This document shows positions 17,808 to 27,623 of a stretch of DNA of 64,000 nucleotides, one piece after another; position 1 is the stretch's first letter; every line of letters starts with the position of its first letter. The position numbers and the translations under genes are program-made. Below the pieces are notes generated by a model. That model was not told the origin of the DNA. It did not search any database and saw nothing but the letters and a program-made list of their open reading frames with translations. The stretch is from assembly GCA_964474455.1 (NCBI GenBank), contig CAYYSU010000002.1:1-64000 (forward strand), read 5' to 3'. Origin of the DNA: BM520 sp964474455 (GTDB lineage Bacteria; Bacteroidota; Bacteroidia; Bacteroidales; BM520).

Positions 17808-19394
17808 TTAGAATGGTGGGATACCATGCTTTTTCACTGGCGTTACAACTCTTTTTTCTTCTGAGATATCAAGAGCATGAATTAGCATTTTACGTGTTTC
17901 TTCGGGGTCGATAACAGCGTCCACGTATCCGTAAGCTGCTGCTACGTATGGGTTAGCAAACTTTTCTTTATATTCTTTTACCTTTTGTCTGCGTACTTCT
18001 TCGGGGTCTTCTGCATTTTTTATTTCATTTCTAAAGATGATATTTGCAGCACCTTCAGGACCCATCACAGCGATTTCTGCTGTTGGCCATGCAAACACAA
18101 AATCGGCACGTAAGTGGCTGGAACACATGGCTATATACCCGCCACCATAGGCTTTACGCATTATAAGAGTGATTTTTGGCACTGTTGCTTCACTGTAAGC
18201 ATAAAGAATCTTCGCTCCATGACGGATAACTCCTGAGTGCTCCTGATCTATACCCGGCAGGTAGCCCGGCAGGTCAACAAGTGTGACCAAAGGAATGTTA
18301 AAGGAGTCGCAATAACGTATAAAGCGTGCAGCTTTATCACTGGAATCCACATCCAGAACACCTGCCAGTACCAGTGGCTGGTTGGCAACGAAACCCACTG
18401 TTCTGCCTTCCATGCGACCAAAACCGATCACGATATTTGCAGCAAATTTCTCATGTATCTCCATAAATTCGGATCTATCTGCGATTGCTTTGATAATATC
18501 TCTTACATCGTAAGGTTGTTTTGGATTTGAAGGGAATATCTCCTCAATTTTATATTGTCTTGTTTTGGGTAGCTTCTTAGGGAAGGGCTTTGCAGTAGTC
18601 TGGTTATTCCAGGGAATATACGACACAAGAGTTTTAATCTGTTCAAAGCACTCTATCTCACTCTCTGCATAGAAATGTGCGTTACCCGTTATCTCGGCGT
18701 GCACTTTTGCGCCACCAAGGTCTTCCATAGAGATCTCTTCACCAAGCACAGTTTTGATTACCTCAGGACCGGTGATGAACATTTTCGAGATCTTATCAAC
18801 AACAAAAACAAAGTCTGTCAATGCAGGGCTGTAAACTGCGCCACCGGCACAAGGGCCAAGAATCACTGATATTTGTGGTATTACGCCTGAGGCCTGTGTG
18901 TTACGGTAGAAAATTTCACCATAACCGGCCAGTGAGTTCACACCTTCCTGAATACGCGCACCACCGGAATCGTTGATGCCAATTAGAGGTACTCTCAGTT
19001 TCATGGCATGGTCCATTATCTTAGTGATTTTCTTGGCATGCATATAACCGAGTGAGCCACCGGCAACGGTAAAATCCTGGGCAAAAATACATACCGGATG
19101 ACCATTTATGGTACCTGTACCTGTTATTACTCCATCACCGGGAAGATATTTTTTGTTCATGTCAAAATCACGTCCTGCATGTTCTACAAACAGATCATAT
19201 TCATGAAATGAATTACTATCTACCAGGGCGAGAATACGCTCCCGGGCTGTCATTTTTCCAGTGGCTTTTTGCTTTTCAATAGCCTTAGTGCCACCTCCTT
19301 GCAGTGCAATTTTTTTACGAACCTGCAGTATGTTTTTCGACTTACTGAGACCGACGTTGCGCTGTTTTGGGTTTGTATCGTTTGTTTCGCTCAT
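17808..19394 (-). CDS. Acyl-CoA carboxylase carboxyltransferase subunit (propionyl/methylmalonyl-CoA type)
   Basis: Cytoplasmic carboxyltransferase of 528 residues (two crotonase-like halves). GGSLGYMHAKKITKI and INDSGGARIQEGVNSL in the N-terminal half and VDLPGYLPGIDQEHSG plus RKAYGGGYIAM in the C-terminal half are typical of PccB/MmdA/12S transcarboxylase proteins. The family transfers CO2 between carboxybiotin and propionyl-CoA, linking propionate and succinate metabolism. The ATG at 19392-19394 was chosen over an upstream TTG because a -7 element precedes it. Confidence 0.93.
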   Translation of the reverse strand: MSETNDTNPKQRNVGLSKSKNILQVRKKIALQGGGTKAIEKQKATGKMTARERILALVDSNSFHEYDLFVEHAGRDFDMNKKYLPGDGVITGTGTINGHPVCIFAQDFTVAGGSLGYMHAKKITKIMDHAMKLRVPLIGINDSGGARIQEGVNSLAGYGEIFYRNTQASGVIPQISVILGPCAGGAVYSPALTDFVFVVDKISKMFITGPEVIKTVLGEEISMEDLGGAKVHAEITGNAHFYAESEIECFEQIKTLVSYIPWNNQTTAKPFPKKLPKTRQYKIEEIFPSNPKQPYDVRDIIKAIADRSEFMEIHEKFAANIVIGFGRMEGRTVGFVANQPLVLAGVLDVDSSDKAARFIRYCDSFNIPLVTLVDLPGYLPGIDQEHSGVIRHGAKILYAYSEATVPKITLIMRKAYGGGYIAMCSSHLRADFVFAWPTAEIAVMGPEGAANIIFRNEIKNAEDPEEVRRQKVKEYKEKFANPYVAAAYGYVDAVIDPEETRKMLIHALDISEEKRVVTPVKKHGIPPF

Positions 19395-19421
19395 AATAAA
19401 ATACTTTTTACCAAAGTCTAA

Positions 19422-19429
19422 CAAATATA
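19422..19429 (-). promoter_or_regulatory. -7 element of the carboxyltransferase gene
   Basis: Reads TATATTTG on the minus strand (TAnnTTTG), 27 bp upstream of the ATG. No clear -33 TTG. Confidence 0.55.
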
Positions 19430-19483
19430 TGCATTTTTAGTTAACCAGATGTGATTGATTACTATTGTCAGGATCCTTTTAGC

Positions 19484-19491
19484 TATATTTG
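19484..19491 (+). promoter_or_regulatory. -7 element of the MmcQ/YjbR gene
   Basis: TATATTTG on the plus strand, 25 bp before the chosen ATG at 19517. A TTG at 19465-19467 is only 16 bp away, so the -33 match is poor. Confidence 0.5.
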
Positions 19492-19516
19492 TGATGATAA
19501 AAAATACTTGATAAAT

Positions 19517-19891
19517 ATGAATATCGAAGAATTTAGAGACTATTGTTTGGCTAAATCTGCTGTTACAGAGGGTCTTCCCTTTGATGAGACAACACTTGTT
19601 TTTAAGGTAATGGGTAAAATGTATGCCCTGACAGATACCGGGGATGATTTTTCTTTAAATCTTAAATGTGACCCGGAACGAGCCATAGAATTGAGAGCTC
19701 AATATCCGGCTGTAATTCCCGGATATCATATGAATAAAAAACACTGGAATACTATCAATGTTGATGGTTCTATGAATGATGAACTTCTCTATGAACTTGT
19801 TGATCACTCCTATGACCTTATTGTAAAAAGTCTTACGAAAGAGAAAAAACAGCAGTTGCAGAATATTATTAATAACGAAGAGATACAGTAG
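19517..19891 (+). CDS. MmcQ/YjbR family protein
   Basis: Small protein of 124 residues of the MmcQ/YjbR (CyaY-fold) family, whose members are often described as DNA-binding but remain poorly characterised. Family features visible are MNIEEFRDYCLAK, the FKVMGKMYAL strand, LNLKCDPERAIELR and the HMNKKHWNTI segment. The ATG at 19517 was preferred to an upstream GTG at 19451 because the protein then matches family length and a -7 element sits between the two. Its 3' end overlaps the convergent mutS2 3' end by 23 bp. Confidence 0.85.
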   Translation: MNIEEFRDYCLAKSAVTEGLPFDETTLVFKVMGKMYALTDTGDDFSLNLKCDPERAIELRAQYPAVIPGYHMNKKHWNTINVDGSMNDELLYELVDHSYDLIVKSLTKEKKQQLQNIINNEEIQ

Positions 19892-22328
19892 TAATACCAT
19901 GCCCTCCATGTTCCAAATCTTCATCCTGATATTTTCGCACTTCCGGTAAGGATTTGAGATAGTCTCTTATGACTTCCCGAAGAATGCCACTTCCTTTTCC
20001 ATGCAATATTTTTATTTCAGGAACACTGAGTAATACTGCGTCATCGAGATATTTAGCGATGTTATTTAAGGCTTCATCAGCCCTTTGTCCTCTTACGTCG
20101 ATTGTAATTTTGAAGTTTCCTGCTTTTGTGGTCAGATCATGAATGATGTTTCCTGAACCGGAGGTTGTCAAACGAACCTGCTTGGGCTTTCCCGGTTCCT
20201 GTTTTGCCGGTTCCAGGTTCTTTATATCAGCCTTCAACGAAAGATTGTCAAACTCTACCGTAGCTTTTTTGCCTTTTATTCCGGTAATTATGCCGATACT
20301 CCTTTGTCCCTGCATTCTTACGGTATCTCCAATAATAAAGGTGTATGGTTTTAATCTCTTTTCTTCAGGAGGATAAATCTCTTCGGGTTCAGATATCTCT
20401 TCAAGTTCTTGTTTCAGCTCTTTCAGCACCTGATGGTTTTTTCTCATCTGCTTTCCTGCTGAGGCCTTAAGGTTTTCACGGAGTTTGCGTGTCTTTTCTT
20501 TCTCTGCCTGTATCTCACGAATCTCTTTGATAGTATGTTCTATCCTGGTATTTGCGCTGGTGATAAGGTTGTCAGCCTGAGCCTGTGCGTCTAAAAGAAT
20601 TTCGTTGCGATCTTTTTCAAGGTTTATTATACGCTCTTTATATTTATCAAGAAGTTCTTTAAGCAACTCATCTGCCACAGAGACTTCTGTTTGTTTTGAT
20701 GTAAGATGTTTTTTCTCTATCTCAAGCTGGTGGAGCTGCTGATCGAAGTCGAGTTGTTTTTTGCCTGTCTTTGTGCTTGCCAGTTCCAGAATATCTTCAG
20801 GAAAGCCAATCTTCCTTGCCATTTCAAAAGCAAAAGAGCTGCCCGGTTTACCGGTTTTGAGAATAAAGAGTGGTTGAAGTTTGCTTGAATCAAAAAGCAT
20901 TGCTCCATTTATGATACCTTTATGATGACCACTCATAAGTTTTAGATTTGCATAGTGTGTTGTTACCACTCCCCATGCTTTCTTGTTGTTCATGGTTTCC
21001 AGAGTTGCTTCGGCAATAGCACCCCCTAGGTTGGGCTCTGTTCCGGTGCCAAACTCATCAATCAGAAACAAGGTATGTCGATCGGCATTACGAAGGAACA
21101 CCTTCAGGTTTTGTAAATGAGAGGTATATGTACTTAGGTCGTTTTCCAGCGACTGTTCATCGCCAATATCGATTAAGATATTTCTGAAAATTCCAAATTC
21201 CGAGTTTTCATTTGCGGGAATAAGAAGCCCACATTGAAGCATATACTGAAGTAATCCTATGGTTTTTAAACAAATAGATTTTCCTCCGGCGTTTGGGCCT
21301 GAAATAACAAGGATACGCTCCTGATGTGAAAGCTCCAATGTTAACGGCACGACTTTGCGGTTTTGCTTTTTGAGTGACAAATATAACAACGGATGCCTTG
21401 CATTGCGAATATTTATTACCGGACGCCGACGCAACACAGGCATTATACTGGCAGTTTGTATAGCTATTTTTGCCTTTGCTCTGATGAAATCAAATTCGCC
21501 GAGATATGCGTATGCATTAATGAGTTCCCGGATATAGGGGCGAATGTAATCGGCGAAAGCGATAAGAATTTTTACTACTTCACGGCGCTCATCTAACTCC
21601 AGTTCCCGGATCTCATTATTTATCTCGAAAACCTCTGCAGGTTCGATATATACTGTCTGACCTGTGGCAGACTCATCATGAATCCAGCCTTTGAGCCTTC
21701 TTTTGTTTGCTGCGGGCACAGGGATAACGGGCCTTCCGTTTCTTATTGTTACCTCTGCATCATCTTTGAGATAACCTTTCTGTCGCGCCTCACCGATGAT
21801 TTTATTGATCCTGGATCCAATACCTGATTGCTTTCGGCTGATTTTACTCCTTATCTCTCCAAGTTTTTCTGAGGCATTGTTCCTAATGTTGCTTTTTTCA
21901 TCGAGCAGGCTATCGAGTTTTATAGGGATATCAGGATTGACATAAACCTGTTCACTGAGTACCGCTAGGAGTGGATATTTCTCCTTTTTTTCATCATTAT
22001 TAAAAAAATGGAAAAGCTCCACAAGAGTAACAAGTGATGATTTAAGAACTCCCAGATCTTCTGCTTCAAGGAATGTACCGGGAAGTTTAATCTCTTTCAG
22101 TGCTGTGGTAAGGTCAAAATAATTCTGGGCAGGGATTTTTTCACTTAGTAATAAGATATTCCTGTACTCCTCGGTCTGTTTAAGGTTATGCAATACCGTA
22201 TCGTAGGTGAAGGAGGCTTTCATCTTTTTTGTAGCTTCCACACCAGCGTCACTGATACAGGCTTCCATAATCATTTCCCGGATTTTGTCGAAACCGGTTT
22301 TCTCTTCAAAATTGTCAGGATATATCAC
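19869..22328 (-). CDS. mutS2: MutS2 endonuclease/ATPase with Smr domain
   Basis: Protein of 819 residues with core domains III/IV (about 1-320), an ABC-type ATPase with Walker A GPNAGGKS at residues 344-351 and Walker B LFLIDEFGTGTEP, a long charged coiled coil (about 520-640), and a C-terminal Smr nuclease domain (about 740-819) with the HGKGSGILREVI motif. MutS2 lacks mismatch-binding domain I; family roles include suppression of recombination and rescue of collided ribosomes. It is distinct from the canonical mutS at 61342. Confidence 0.95.
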   Translation of the reverse strand: MIYPDNFEEKTGFDKIREMIMEACISDAGVEATKKMKASFTYDTVLHNLKQTEEYRNILLLSEKIPAQNYFDLTTALKEIKLPGTFLEAEDLGVLKSSLVTLVELFHFFNNDEKKEKYPLLAVLSEQVYVNPDIPIKLDSLLDEKSNIRNNASEKLGEIRSKISRKQSGIGSRINKIIGEARQKGYLKDDAEVTIRNGRPVIPVPAANKRRLKGWIHDESATGQTVYIEPAEVFEINNEIRELELDERREVVKILIAFADYIRPYIRELINAYAYLGEFDFIRAKAKIAIQTASIMPVLRRRPVINIRNARHPLLYLSLKKQNRKVVPLTLELSHQERILVISGPNAGGKSICLKTIGLLQYMLQCGLLIPANENSEFGIFRNILIDIGDEQSLENDLSTYTSHLQNLKVFLRNADRHTLFLIDEFGTGTEPNLGGAIAEATLETMNNKKAWGVVTTHYANLKLMSGHHKGIINGAMLFDSSKLQPLFILKTGKPGSSFAFEMARKIGFPEDILELASTKTGKKQLDFDQQLHQLEIEKKHLTSKQTEVSVADELLKELLDKYKERIINLEKDRNEILLDAQAQADNLITSANTRIEHTIKEIREIQAEKEKTRKLRENLKASAGKQMRKNHQVLKELKQELEEISEPEEIYPPEEKRLKPYTFIIGDTVRMQGQRSIGIITGIKGKKATVEFDNLSLKADIKNLEPAKQEPGKPKQVRLTTSGSGNIIHDLTTKAGNFKITIDVRGQRADEALNNIAKYLDDAVLLSVPEIKILHGKGSGILREVIRDYLKSLPEVRKYQDEDLEHGGHGITTVSLRY

Positions 22329-22343
22329 TTACTGCTTTTTTTG

Positions 22344-22351
22344 CAAAAGTA
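22344..22351 (-). promoter_or_regulatory. -7 element of mutS2
   Basis: TACTTTTG on the minus strand, 15 bp upstream of the mutS2 ATG, predicting a leader of about 10 nt. Confidence 0.55.
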
Positions 22352-22377
22352 CATTAATTAATAAAAGATATAGGAAT

Positions 22378-25330
22378 CTATTGCCGACGTAGTTTTTTTG
22401 TGGCAAATAATCCGACTAAGATTAGAAAAAATGCTCCGGCGAGAGAGTATGGCAGGCTGGATTTTCTTATGGGATTTTGATCTCCAATAGTTACATACCC
22501 TGCCCAGAAACGAGGATGTGCGACTACGGGGTCATTTGTGTCAAGGAGATCGATCTTTGCCTGTTGTAATGCCTTATCTTTTGAGTGTCCTTTCTTAAGG
22601 TATCTGTAGAATGATCCCATAATTTCAGCACTCTTGGTGTCGTCAACCGACCATAATGTCATCACCACACTCGGTACTCCTGCGTAAAAGAAACCTCGTG
22701 CTAATGAGAGTATTCCCTCTCCTTCGTGAATCGCACCATCACCGGTTTGACATGCGCTAAGTACTGCCATCCTTGATTGTAACGACAGAGTAAAGAGTTC
22801 GCTTGTGTATAGAATTCCATCATCGGCGACAGAATCATTCTCAGGATATGAGAATACAAGTTTTGAGTAGGATGGGTTTTGTGCATCGATTAGTGTGTGC
22901 ATAGCCAGATGAAGAATCTCGTAACCAGGCGCAAGTTCTTTAAATGTTTCCTCCGTGGCAAATTCTCCTTTGAGAGCTGTGCAGTTGAATATCTTACAAA
23001 TAGTACTAATCTCCTCTGAAACTCCGGGGATAGGTGCCAACTGATTTAGAAGTGTGTCTCCTGCATAATTATTTTTGCCATAAAAATATTCTGGTGCAAA
23101 AGCAAGAATATTGGTCTTGTTACCCTCTCTATTTGAATGTTCCGATTCAAATAGTAGTGTAGAAGAATAGGAATAACTGATACTATGATGCCTGATAAGA
23201 TAATCAGGCTTTCTGAAATCCATCCTTTTAGTTGACGGCAGTTGAGTAATAAGTGCCTCAAATGGAATATATCCCAATCTGGAATCAGGGATGATAATTA
23301 AAGACTTGTTTTGTATTTTATCTGTAAAAGGAGAAATGAGCTTATCATGAAGATAGGATGATGCTGTAATAAATGTTCTGTAATCATCTGGGGAGTAGTT
23401 TGCCAGACCAGAATCATCCAAAGATAACCTTAGAGAATCAATGTAACTTGTCTCGATATTGATTTTTTCTACAACAAATTTATTATGTGAAATACAGAAG
23501 GCATATACTATTGAATCTTGAAGGCTGTATTCTATAAGTACTTGGTTTTTAGAAAGTTTTTTTTGAATCAACTGAGGATTAATTAAATTTGATGTTTTGT
23601 TAGCAATAATAAATTCAGGATGTGTGGTTTTTAGCTCTGCCTCCAGACTATCTTTTTTTCTGTTCAGATCGAACACAAGGTCATTTAGACTGTCGTTTTT
23701 TTGTTGATTAACAGGAGTCTCCTTTTGAGCAATATAAAGAGCACGATCTGCTTTTTCCAATTTTTTCTGAAAATATGTTAGCGTCTCCAGGTCTGTTTTT
23801 GCAATGATCTGGCTTCGTAGTACAGTCTCTCTGTATGCTTCCAGAAGAGTAGAGTACTTGTTCTTCTCTGTAAAGAAAAAAGCACTATTTAGGAATTCCG
23901 GATTATTAGTTATCGTATATAAATCATAGGCAACATTAATTGCCTTTTGGAAAATGCTGTTGCTTTGTCCTGAAATAAAAAGTTTGCTTTCATCGTAACT
24001 ATACGATTTTTTTAGATTATCGAAGATTGTTGATGTCAGAGCATAAGTATCATGAGCTTTCATGAGATATGTAATGCTATCTTCTGTCTTGCCAATCTTA
24101 TGTAGTACATCTGCTTTTAAGGATAGAATTCCAAGCAATTCATATGGTGATTCCGACTGGATTATATTTGGGTTGTCTTCAATGTTGCTGCTTGTAAACT
24201 CCGGTTCTAAAGCAATCAGAGCATTCTGTACGTGAAACAAAGACGTTTTATACTCCTTGATACTGGCATAGTGATCAGCCATAATACGATGAATAACAGC
24301 CTCATTATCTCTCTTATTTATATTTTGTTGCTTCAGAATGCCAAGGCTCATATTGAGCATGTTGATGCCTTTATCCGGCCTGTCCGTCTCGATTAAAAAT
24401 CGACCATAATCCTGTAAGGTTAATGCATATTCGATATTAATACTGTTCGTAGACTTTTTTGAAATATCAAGGGCGTTTATTAAGAACGATTCAGCAACAT
24501 CTGTTTCACCAATGCCATGATAACATTGAGCAATATTTCGCAAGGTGCGAATCTCTATTTTACCCTTGTTGTCGGTGGCGATTGCTTTTTTGTAATATTC
24601 AATAGCGTTTTCATATTCTTTTTGCCTAAAATATGTGTACCCGATATTATTGTATAGTGTTTGTAACTTTGTCTCACGAACCGACTCTAAACTCATTGCT
24701 TTCAGGTAGTATTCTCTGGCCTTTGAAAAGTCTGCTGCCTGAACATATATATTGCCTTGGTTCAGATAACTATTGCCAAGGAATTGATGCTCCTTGCCAT
24801 ATAATTGTATGGTCAGTCGAATAGCTTCATCAATTTTTTCCGCCGCCATATTGAACTCTTTTNNNNNNNNNNNNNNNNNNNNNNNNNNNNNNNNNNNNNN
24901 NNNNNNNNNNNNNNNNNNNNNNNNNNNNNNNNNNNNNNNNNNNNNNNNNNNNNNNNNNNNNNCCGGCAAGGGTGTAATATGTTGCCAGGAGATTACAGTT
25001 TTCCGGGTTTGAATGTTCCGGGATACCGAGCAATGTGTTTCTGGCAGCAGAGTCGGATAGTAATTTTTCGGATTCAAAGTAATCAGCTATAGCTATACCT
25101 ATATTAATACGGCATCTTAATGATGAACTTGTATTGTAATCATTGTTATCGGATAGTTTTTTGAATAGTGCTAATGCTGAGCCATACTTGTCAGCATTTA
25201 AAGAGTCATATCCATTTGTGATTTGTTGTTCAAAAGACTTTGACTTCTGGGCATAACAATTTTTACTCTGAATACACAGAACCCCAATTAGCAATAATAA
25301 TCCAATAAATGGATATAACGATCTAATCAT
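22378..25330 (-). CDS. Secreted, membrane-anchored TPR-CHAT protein (interrupted by assembly gap)
   Basis: One gene split by the N run. The 5' part (25330 leftwards) has a signal peptide with a probable cut after CYA near residue 27. The 3' part holds several tetratricopeptide repeats, a coiled-coil region, and a C-terminal CHAT (caspase-HetF-associated) domain. The presumed catalytic His is in LHLAMHTL (codon 22897-22899) and the Cys in LSACQTG (codon 22750-22752). A hydrophobic helix (AGAFFLILVGLFAT) with a basic tail KKLRRQ ends the protein. Signal peptide plus C-terminal anchor put TPR and CHAT in the periplasm. The two parts are in different frames only because the gap was padded with exactly 100 Ns. 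Substrate unknown. Confidence 0.88.
24863..24962. other. Assembly gap (100 Ns)
   Basis: Exactly 100 N characters, the conventional filler for a gap of unknown size. It lies inside the TPR region of the CHAT gene, where repeats may have defeated the assembler. The true length is unknown. Confidence 0.99.
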
Positions 25331-25367
25331 ATCTCTTGAACCACAGTGTAACTATAAACCCATCGTA

Positions 25368-25375
25368 CAAAGTTA
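25368..25375 (-). promoter_or_regulatory. -7 element of the TPR-CHAT gene
   Basis: TAACTTTG on the minus strand, 37 bp upstream of the ATG and downstream of the terminator of the preceding T9SS gene, so the CHAT gene appears to be its own transcription unit. Confidence 0.55.
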
Positions 25376-25400
25376 TAAAAATATATGTAGAGGACTTTAA

Positions 25401-25440
25401 ATAAAAAAACAGACTGTCCCAGGGGAAGGACAATCTGTTT
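25401..25440 (-). terminator. Intrinsic terminator of the dockerin/cohesin-like T9SS gene
   Basis: Arms at 25407-25419 and 25428-25440 pair over 13 bp with one mismatch and an 8-base loop. On the minus strand the hairpin is followed by a run of Ts (25401-25409). It lies 39 bp past the stop codon at 25479. Confidence 0.85.
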
Positions 25441-25478
25441 AAGCGGTGTTACTTTGTTGTAATCTACTATTCAAAGAA

Positions 25479-26738
25479 TCATTTTGATATTAATATTTTT
25501 CCGGTAATGATGTCATTATTAGAGTTTTGCATCTGGTAGAAATAATAACCGGAAGCCAACGATGAAACATCAATGGTTTTTTGTCCGGAAACAGTTGTTG
25601 ATAAAACTGCTTTTCCTGTCAGGTCACGGATAATGAATTGGTTGTTATGATTTTGTGCCTCCACAATAATATATTCTGTTGCAGGATTGGGGTAAACCGA
25701 AACAGTATTTATCTCTTCTTCGATGGAAGTGGCCGTTTCTTTTTCGATAATATTAACGGCCTGAGTCAGCAGTTCAGTGGTGTGTTGTGATTTTCCGTTA
25801 GCACTGATATAAGCAGATTCTTCATCAAGAGTAAATATTACAGCCTGAGGATCTGCATCATCAGCAATTTTTACTGTCAGCGTAATAAATGTTTCATTTT
25901 TATTGATATTGAGAGTTTTAAACTCTTTTCCTGCCATCCAGTTAAAGCCAAGCATGCCATCAATTTCTTCTGTGCGATACTCCATGCCGGAAGGATTTGT
26001 TTCGTAATCAATTACTGTTACAACTGACGCATCATACTTTATTCCAAAATAAAGACCTACAAGATCAAGGTTTTTTGTTGTTGTGAAAGTAACATCAACG
26101 ATTTCTCCGGGAAGAGCGTTAATTGTTTCGGTTGCAAGGATTGTTGATTTAGGGGTGTTTTTATCATCGTCCAAAATAATATATGAACCTCCAATATCGC
26201 CTGAACATGTTGCACCAAGCTCGTTGCCACCAACAGTTACACCATCTTTTGATGGAGCGAACGTATATTCCATGCTGTCGAATAACCAGGGGTCGCTGGC
26301 AAATGGGAGTTGATACATAATCCAGTCAATAAGTATGTTCCAGTAATCACCCCAGTCTATGATGCCATTGGCGTTCACGTCAGCAGCAATGGCTTGATAT
26401 CCTTCCAGATTTATGAAGTTATACATATGTAGCATAACCAAAAATGCATCACTGAGCTCAATACCACCCTGGGAAAGATCTGTTGCTGCATTGAAAGTGA
26501 TGGTTCCGTATGGGATATTGGTTAGTTCGAAGTATCCGTTCTCATCAGTGACCACAGTTTGGATATATGTATTATCTGCATTTTGTGCCGTTATTGTTAC
26601 AGAGTGTACAGGGTTATCCGGATTACCGTGATATAGCACATTTCCTGAGAACGTATTCTGTCCTAACGTTACTAATGAAATTAATGATAGAGAAACAACG
26701 ATTGCTGTTTTAGTGATAATAGAGTACAACTTTTTCAT
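25479..26738 (-). CDS. T9SS-exported protein with carboxypeptidase-regulatory-like, dockerin-like and cohesin-like segments
   Basis: Protein of 419 residues. A signal peptide (about 1-26) is followed by a carboxypeptidase-regulatory-like beta domain (about 28-85, ENGYFELTNIPYGTITF). A dockerin-type segment (about 88-145) has calcium-loop-like residues in DVNANGIIDWGDY. A cohesin-like beta-sandwich (about 195-325) contains VDVTFTTTKNLDLVGLYFGI. A type A T9SS sorting domain (about 340-419) contains VSVYPNPATEYIIV and ends KILISK. It is therefore predicted to be secreted to the cell surface. It lies between a CHAT protein and a divergent ECF sigma operon; a functional link is inferred, not shown. 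I saw no good -7 element upstream. Confidence 0.85.
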   Translation of the reverse strand: MKKLYSIITKTAIVVSLSLISLVTLGQNTFSGNVLYHGNPDNPVHSVTITAQNADNTYIQTVVTDENGYFELTNIPYGTITFNAATDLSQGGIELSDAFLVMLHMYNFINLEGYQAIAADVNANGIIDWGDYWNILIDWIMYQLPFASDPWLFDSMEYTFAPSKDGVTVGGNELGATCSGDIGGSYIILDDDKNTPKSTILATETINALPGEIVDVTFTTTKNLDLVGLYFGIKYDASVVTVIDYETNPSGMEYRTEEIDGMLGFNWMAGKEFKTLNINKNETFITLTVKIADDADPQAVIFTLDEESAYISANGKSQHTTELLTQAVNIIEKETATSIEEEINTVSVYPNPATEYIIVEAQNHNNQFIIRDLTGKAVLSTTVSGQKTIDVSSLASGYYFYQMQNSNNDIITGKILISK

Positions 26739-27020
26739 CTTTATTATTTTTAATTATTGTTTTACACCGCTAAACACTGTTTATATTTTACCCCTTAAAC
26801 AATGTCAATACTCTTAATCTGTTTTTCTTAAAAAGGTGATACATCATTTTCAAACTTTTTTTTAATAAAATTACAAATAGAATTATTGTTATTGTACATT
26901 TAACTTTTTTAAAATGCGAATATCTGAATTATATTGTTGGTATATAGATGTTTGTAGGTGTAAGTTTCGTTTTTTTAAAAAAAAAGCTGTTTTTTTGTAT
27001 TACTTTTTGAATAAAATCGG
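26739..27020. other. AT-rich divergent intergenic region
   Basis: 282 bp between the T9SS gene and the ECF sigma gene. It is very AT-rich with long A and T runs (for example around 26970-27000). A near-match to a -7 element (TACTTTTTG, one extra T) lies about 15 bp upstream of the sigma ATG. No ORF or clear primary-sigma promoter was recognised, so transcription here may depend on the ECF sigma itself. Confidence 0.5.
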
Positions 27021-27623
27021 ATGAATAAGAGAACAAGATTTTTATATAGCGATCAAGATTATCTTGAAGGGCTGAAAGAACGTCGGGAAGAAATTATTAC
27101 TGCAATATATCATAATCATATAGATTTGATAAAACGGTTGGTAAAACAAAATTCCGGCAGTGAAGAAGACGCAGAGGATATATTTCAGGATACAATGATT
27201 ATTTTATATGAAAAACTATATGATGATGAGCTGATATTAACAAGCTCTTTTAAAACGTTCTTATACAGCATTTGTCGTAATCTATGGCTTCAACGCCTTA
27301 GCAAACGCCCTGGATTCACTGTTAATATCTCCGATGTAGAGGATTATATTATTCTATCTGATGACATCAAATATGATATTCAAGATACTTCAGAAGCGCG
27401 AAAAATAGTTTATCTGAGGCATTTTGGGAAATTATCCGCTGATTGCCAGAGAATTCTGAAATACTTTGCCAATGGAAAGAGTATTCGCGAAATCGCACAA
27501 TTAATGCATTATAAAAGTGATGATTACGCCAAATCACGTAAGTATCAATGTAAGGAGAAATTAAAGAAACGAATAAAAAATGATCCCCAATACAAAATAC
27601 TATTAGACGATGAAAATGAATAA
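27021..27623 (+). CDS. ECF-family RNA polymerase sigma factor
   Basis: Sigma-70 family protein of 200 residues with only regions 2 and 4. Region 2 (about 25-95) includes EEDAEDIFQDTMIILYEKL and FKTFLYSICRNLWLQRL. Region 4 (about 128-185) has a helix-turn-helix around GKSIREIAQLMHYKSDDYAK. The spacer between them is long and acidic. The 3' end overlaps the next gene by 14 bp, typical of sigma/anti-sigma pairs. Confidence 0.93.
   Translation: MNKRTRFLYSDQDYLEGLKERREEIITAIYHNHIDLIKRLVKQNSGSEEDAEDIFQDTMIILYEKLYDDELILTSSFKTFLYSICRNLWLQRLSKRPGFTVNISDVEDYIILSDDIKYDIQDTSEARKIVYLRHFGKLSADCQRILKYFANGKSIREIAQLMHYKSDDYAKSRKYQCKEKLKKRIKNDPQYKILLDDENE

Noticed and set aside
22378..25330. TPR-CHAT of a type III-E CRISPR system
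   Set aside because: No Cas7-11/gRAMP effector, cas1/2 or CRISPR array nearby, and the protein has a signal peptide.
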